A DNA stretch of 35,057 bases from Apostichopus parvimensis (lineage: Eukaryota > Echinodermata > Holothuroidea > Aspidochirotida > Stichopodidae), in NCBI GenBank assembly GCA_000934455.1, contig KN883608.1, forward strand, positions 116,228-151,284. The letters run 5' to 3'. Below are positions 31,976 to 35,057 of the stretch, one piece after another. Within the stretch, counting starts at the first letter, position 1. Each line of letters opens with the position of its first letter. The notes below the pieces were generated by a model that was not told where the DNA came from, ran no database searches, and saw nothing but the letters and a program-made list of their open reading frames with translations. The position numbers were made by a program, and so were the translations under genes.

Positions 31976-34964
31976 ATGGCGACGCCCATTGGAGGCTTCC
32001 TTTCCGTCATCAACAAATATAGGTAGGTTGTGATAAACTGGCAATGTTTGGACACTTTTACTATAAAGTAGCAGTGAAAAGAATATTAGACTATGTTTGA
32101 GGATTATTTCCCTTCTACCTATATATTTGGGTTGAAATCCAAAGAAATCGACGTCAAAGGCTTATTGTACATAGCACATATTCGAACAGGGACTATTTCC
32201 ACGAAAATGCGAACTAGGATAGCTAATCCATGACTTACGTTAGACCACGTTGGTCATTTTACCTTCAGTAGTGTCTGCGCATTAAAATAGATATGATGTC
32301 ATCAAATAGCTTGTTATTTAATTGCTTTATTTCTTGATTAAAGTAACAAACTTAAGGCTTAGCCTAAGCTTCTTCGAGTTTGAGGCCTTGTCTTGAAATT
32401 TCTTGTGTATACTTGCTTTAAGTTAATCCCTGGAGGTAATTGTGACCTCCTAGACACACTGTAGACATTAGGAATTGAATAAATAATTGTATAAATGGCT
32501 ATGTCAAGTGACAAAAAGAGTCATTTAATGTTAGATTTAGAAATTAAGCTTTTGTACAACATGTGCTCCTAATGGTGTACAGAGGCCTGTTGCATGCTTT
32601 TTATGCATGAATACTATTTAAAAAACAATGTTACAAATAGACTTTTTATGTTTGAGTAGTAAATTATTTGAAACCTAACATGACTTGCATGCAGAAATGC
32701 ATCCAAATTTTCTGTTCTTTAATCCAATTTCTTTTTTAAAATAGTTTTTACCATACTTATTAGCGGGCACATCCGCACATGACTGTTCTTTACATTTCAG
32801 AAATGTTTCTGAGAGTGAAACCAAAGCCTTGTTTGGGACTGTTTTAGGAAGTCTTGGTTCTGGTGCAGATTTCTCTACTGCAGATGTCAACTATTTGAGA
32901 CAAATAAAACTTGTCACTTCCTACAGCAATGAAAACCAAAGGTAAGAATATTGCATAACATACCCAGGATTTAGATGCAGTACTGTCACTGTACTGTAAG
33001 TAACTGTCATATTAGTTCATTGGGTTGTCTGAAGATACTTAAGATATTCTGTTGCATGTTATGACCAAAACTGTAACTTGTGCATTAAACTTAGTAATGT
33101 ACAACAAAATTGTTGATAATAAGTTATAGGTCTACACCAACATTTCCTAATGTCACTTACAAAGATATAATTGTTTAATATATTATCATTTGTAATGACA
33201 CATATTAAGTATGCTGGTAGAAATCACCCATAGAAAATCCCAACAGAGTAGAAAAAAAAAGCTTAATTAATCAATTCAAAAGACAGTGTTTACCGTTAAA
33301 CCATGGACTAAACAAACTCCCAAAACTGTAACATTTAATCAGAACAGTTAATTATTCACCTTTTTTCTCATTCCCAGCTTGCCCGAGGAACTACTTAATA
33401 TTCTTGTCAAAATCGTTAGTGGAACTTGGCCATCTCACAGTGGACCACAAGGGAAACATACAAACCTAATAAACCACGCAGTAGTGGTTTTAAGTGGCAG
33501 CATTCTGCAGTCTCTACTGCCTCGAGATGGTGAGAGCAGCTCAACTCCTGCCGTAGAACCCAAACAACAGAACATAGCTTCTCTGCTCGCTGTCGTCTTC
33601 GCTCAAGTGAGTTTTAGAACTAATATTGTTATTTCTCTAATAGGTTGTTTCTGGTAGATGATGTCATTTAGTGTGTAGATGATTTGTATTGTATTTGTAT
33701 TTATTTTAGATCCTCCTTCAAGCAGGAACTCACGAAGAAGCCTCATTGGCTTATCAAAGCCGCAAGCTGACCGAAGTCAGTCTCTTACATTCATATTTAA
33801 CGTCCATGATTATGAATTGCCAATTGTCAACAACTCTGTAAACTGGACGACATACATTAATCTTGGAGTGACTCGAACCGGGGACCTTATGATTGGAAGG
33901 CACCCGCGTGTTAACCACTGAGCTAATGCTCCATGTTGTTGTGCCTTACACCGCACCTATCGAATACACCGACTAAAATCATCAAGGACTGTGCAAACTG
34001 ATGATTACCATTATTGTAAATGGGAAATCATAGCCGCACATGAGCTTGCATAATTTTAAAGTCGAGCAAAAAGAGGAGGCTGCAACAAAATTTATCAGTG
34101 CCAACCATCACAGAATATTGAGTATTAAACATAATCACCAAACTTTTAGAATGTTGATATGTTACATAGATCTACACAATGTGTAATATCTGGAACTATG
34201 TTTGCTTTTCCTTTGCTCATGAATTTTGAAAGAAGTTGTTTGTGAATAATGCTACCACAATAGGTATAGGAAAGAAATAATGCCTCTAAGCAGAGATAAT
34301 TGCCGATACATTTAAGCATGGATATAGTACATAAATGCAAACATGAAACTGTAGACTGTTGGTGCTTTCATTATATTCTTTTCTAAGCCAACTGTGGTTG
34401 ATGGATTTGGTATTTGTCTAGATATAATTTCATGCTTAAAACTGTACATGCAGGCTATGCAGCTCATTTTCCAGGTTGTAATAAAAAATATAAAAAAAGT
34501 ACAAAAAAAAAGTGTGAAGGTACCAACAAATTTAAGAGTTACTGTATTGGATTGTGCATGTGGTTAATAGTGACATGCAAGATTGTCCAGATGACAAAAA
34601 TGTTTAGAATAGAAAAGAATCAAAAATTTAATCAAAAATTAACATTCATTTCATGAAAACATCTTGAAGAGTGTCTTTATAATAATTATAATTGTTTTGA
34701 GCAATATTCTCAGTGGTTTGATTAAAATGATTTATTTGTCAGGGGATAAAATGGAAAAGGTTTTTCACCAGAAGTTATGTACATACAAAGTAAAGAGCTC
34801 ATCATCTGATTTCTCTCAGGGAAGGGAACATGATAGATTGGCCAAGTTGGCATCCCAGATGGTCCGATGGGTGTCTACGATGGGGTTTGACTATCAGGTG
34901 CAATGTTCAGCTTTACATTACTTAGTGCACACAGCCAAACTCTACAGGGAATTACTATCAGAAG
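31976..34964 (+). CDS. Unrecognised alpha-helical protein, 5' part (partial)
   Basis: Exons read from splice sites: 31976-32022, 32801-32941, 33378-33606, 34820-34964, with an optional in-frame exon 33710-33775. Phases agree throughout (AG|A, AG|C, then phase 0). The product starts MATPIGGFLSVINKYR and is made of amphipathic helices: ESETKALFGTVLGSL, LPEELLNILVKIV, LINHAVVVLSGSILQSLL, NIASLLAVVFAQ, DRLAKLASQMVRWVSTM and QCSALHYLVHTAKLYRELL. A polar Ser/Pro loop (DGESSSTPAVEPKQQ) separates two helices. This looks like the start of an armadillo/HEAT-type solenoid, but I cannot name the family. There is no signal peptide or membrane segment. The last exon ends with donor GAAG|GTTGGT and the gene continues beyond the window. 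It shares a promoter with DNAI2, which does not by itself imply a ciliary role. Confidence 0.75.
33685..33927 (-). mobile_element. tRNA-derived SINE-like element, antisense in an intron
   Basis: Read on the minus strand, a head at 33927-33855 has TTAGCTCAGTGGTTAACACG (A-box) and GGTTCGAGTC (B-box), with a CTTCCAA loop like a tRNA-Gly(TCC) but broken stems. The body follows, then two perfect hairpins, CTGAC-TTCG-GTCAG and GGCTT-TGAT-AAGCC, and finally an A-rich tail with AAATAC units. The layout of head, body, 3' stem-loops and short-repeat tail is that of a SINE. No clear target-site duplication was found, so the ends are approximate. Confidence 0.6.
33710..33775 (+). CDS. Candidate in-frame exon derived from the antisense SINE
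   Basis: A T-rich tract with acceptor TTATTTTAG|ATCC and a donor GAA|GTCAGT bound exactly 22 stop-free codons in phase 0 on both sides (ILLQAGTHEEASLAYQSRKL...). It can be included or skipped without disturbing the reading frame of the flanking exons. It lies wholly inside the SINE-like element, so it is either an exonised repeat or an unused pseudo-exon. Confidence 0.4.
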
Positions 34965-35057
34965 GTTGGTACTCATGGAAACTATATTTATTATATATTG
35001 TACAAAGTGTATTTATAATTTAAAGGCAGGAAAATTCTGTCCAGGTCATTTTAGTTT

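Larger units (their letters stand above)
32023..34819 (+). other. Introns of the unrecognised + gene
   Basis: Intron 1 (32023-32800) and intron 2 (32942-33377) show nothing beyond AT-rich sequence. Intron 3 (33607-34819 if the optional exon is skipped) contains an antisense SINE-like element and is otherwise empty. Confidence 0.65.

Noticed and set aside
33855..33927. Functional tRNA-Gly gene on the minus strand
   Set aside because: Anticodon stem and T stem contain mismatches and the acceptor ends do not pair.

Overview
This is animal nuclear DNA. It holds four spliced genes with GT-AG introns (plus one AT-AC intron), long AT-rich introns, tRNA-derived SINE-like repeats and one 656-base assembly gap. 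The netrin, the axonemal dynein chain and a C17orf75 homologue are all clearly diverged from the vertebrate proteins. An invertebrate deuterostome, perhaps an echinoderm, fits best, but that placement is an inference and is not proven by the window.

Layout: (1) 1-5354 looks like intron or otherwise empty sequence downstream of a netrin exon. (2) 5355-6360 (-) is the first coding exon of a netrin: signal peptide, laminin N-terminal domain and first laminin-EGF repeat. (3) 6361-11733 is a head-to-head intergenic region with candidate NRF1 and NF-Y sites and several low-complexity tracts. (4) 11734-18478 (+) is a complete ten-exon homologue of C17orf75/Njmu-R1 (404 codons). (5) 18479-20597 is the convergent 3' region. 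(6) 21287-30360 (-) is axonemal dynein intermediate chain 2 (DNAI2), reconstructed as 13 coding exons and 598 residues, with an intron in its 3' UTR and a sequence gap between its last two coding exons. (7) About 31600-31975 is a divergent promoter shared by DNAI2 and the next gene; it carries a candidate RFX X-box. (8) 31976-34964 (+) is the 5' part of an alpha-helical protein I do not recognise; it runs off the window.

The most notable structure is in the C17orf75 gene. Exons 4 and 5 can only be joined in frame through a U12-type AT-AC intron (5' ATATCCTTT, branch-like TTTGCTTTAAC 15 bases before the terminal AC), and that junction restores a segment conserved with the human protein. The same gene has two splice-site-bearing tandem repeats: one copies the exon 9 donor, the other lays out decoy acceptors just before exon 8. 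In the unrecognised gene, an antisense SINE-like element supplies a complete in-frame 66-base candidate exon, with its tail acting as the polypyrimidine tract. The genes do not form a pathway. Netrin is a secreted guidance cue, C17orf75 belongs to Golgi vesicle capture with WDR11/FAM91A1, and DNAI2 is part of the ciliary outer dynein arm.
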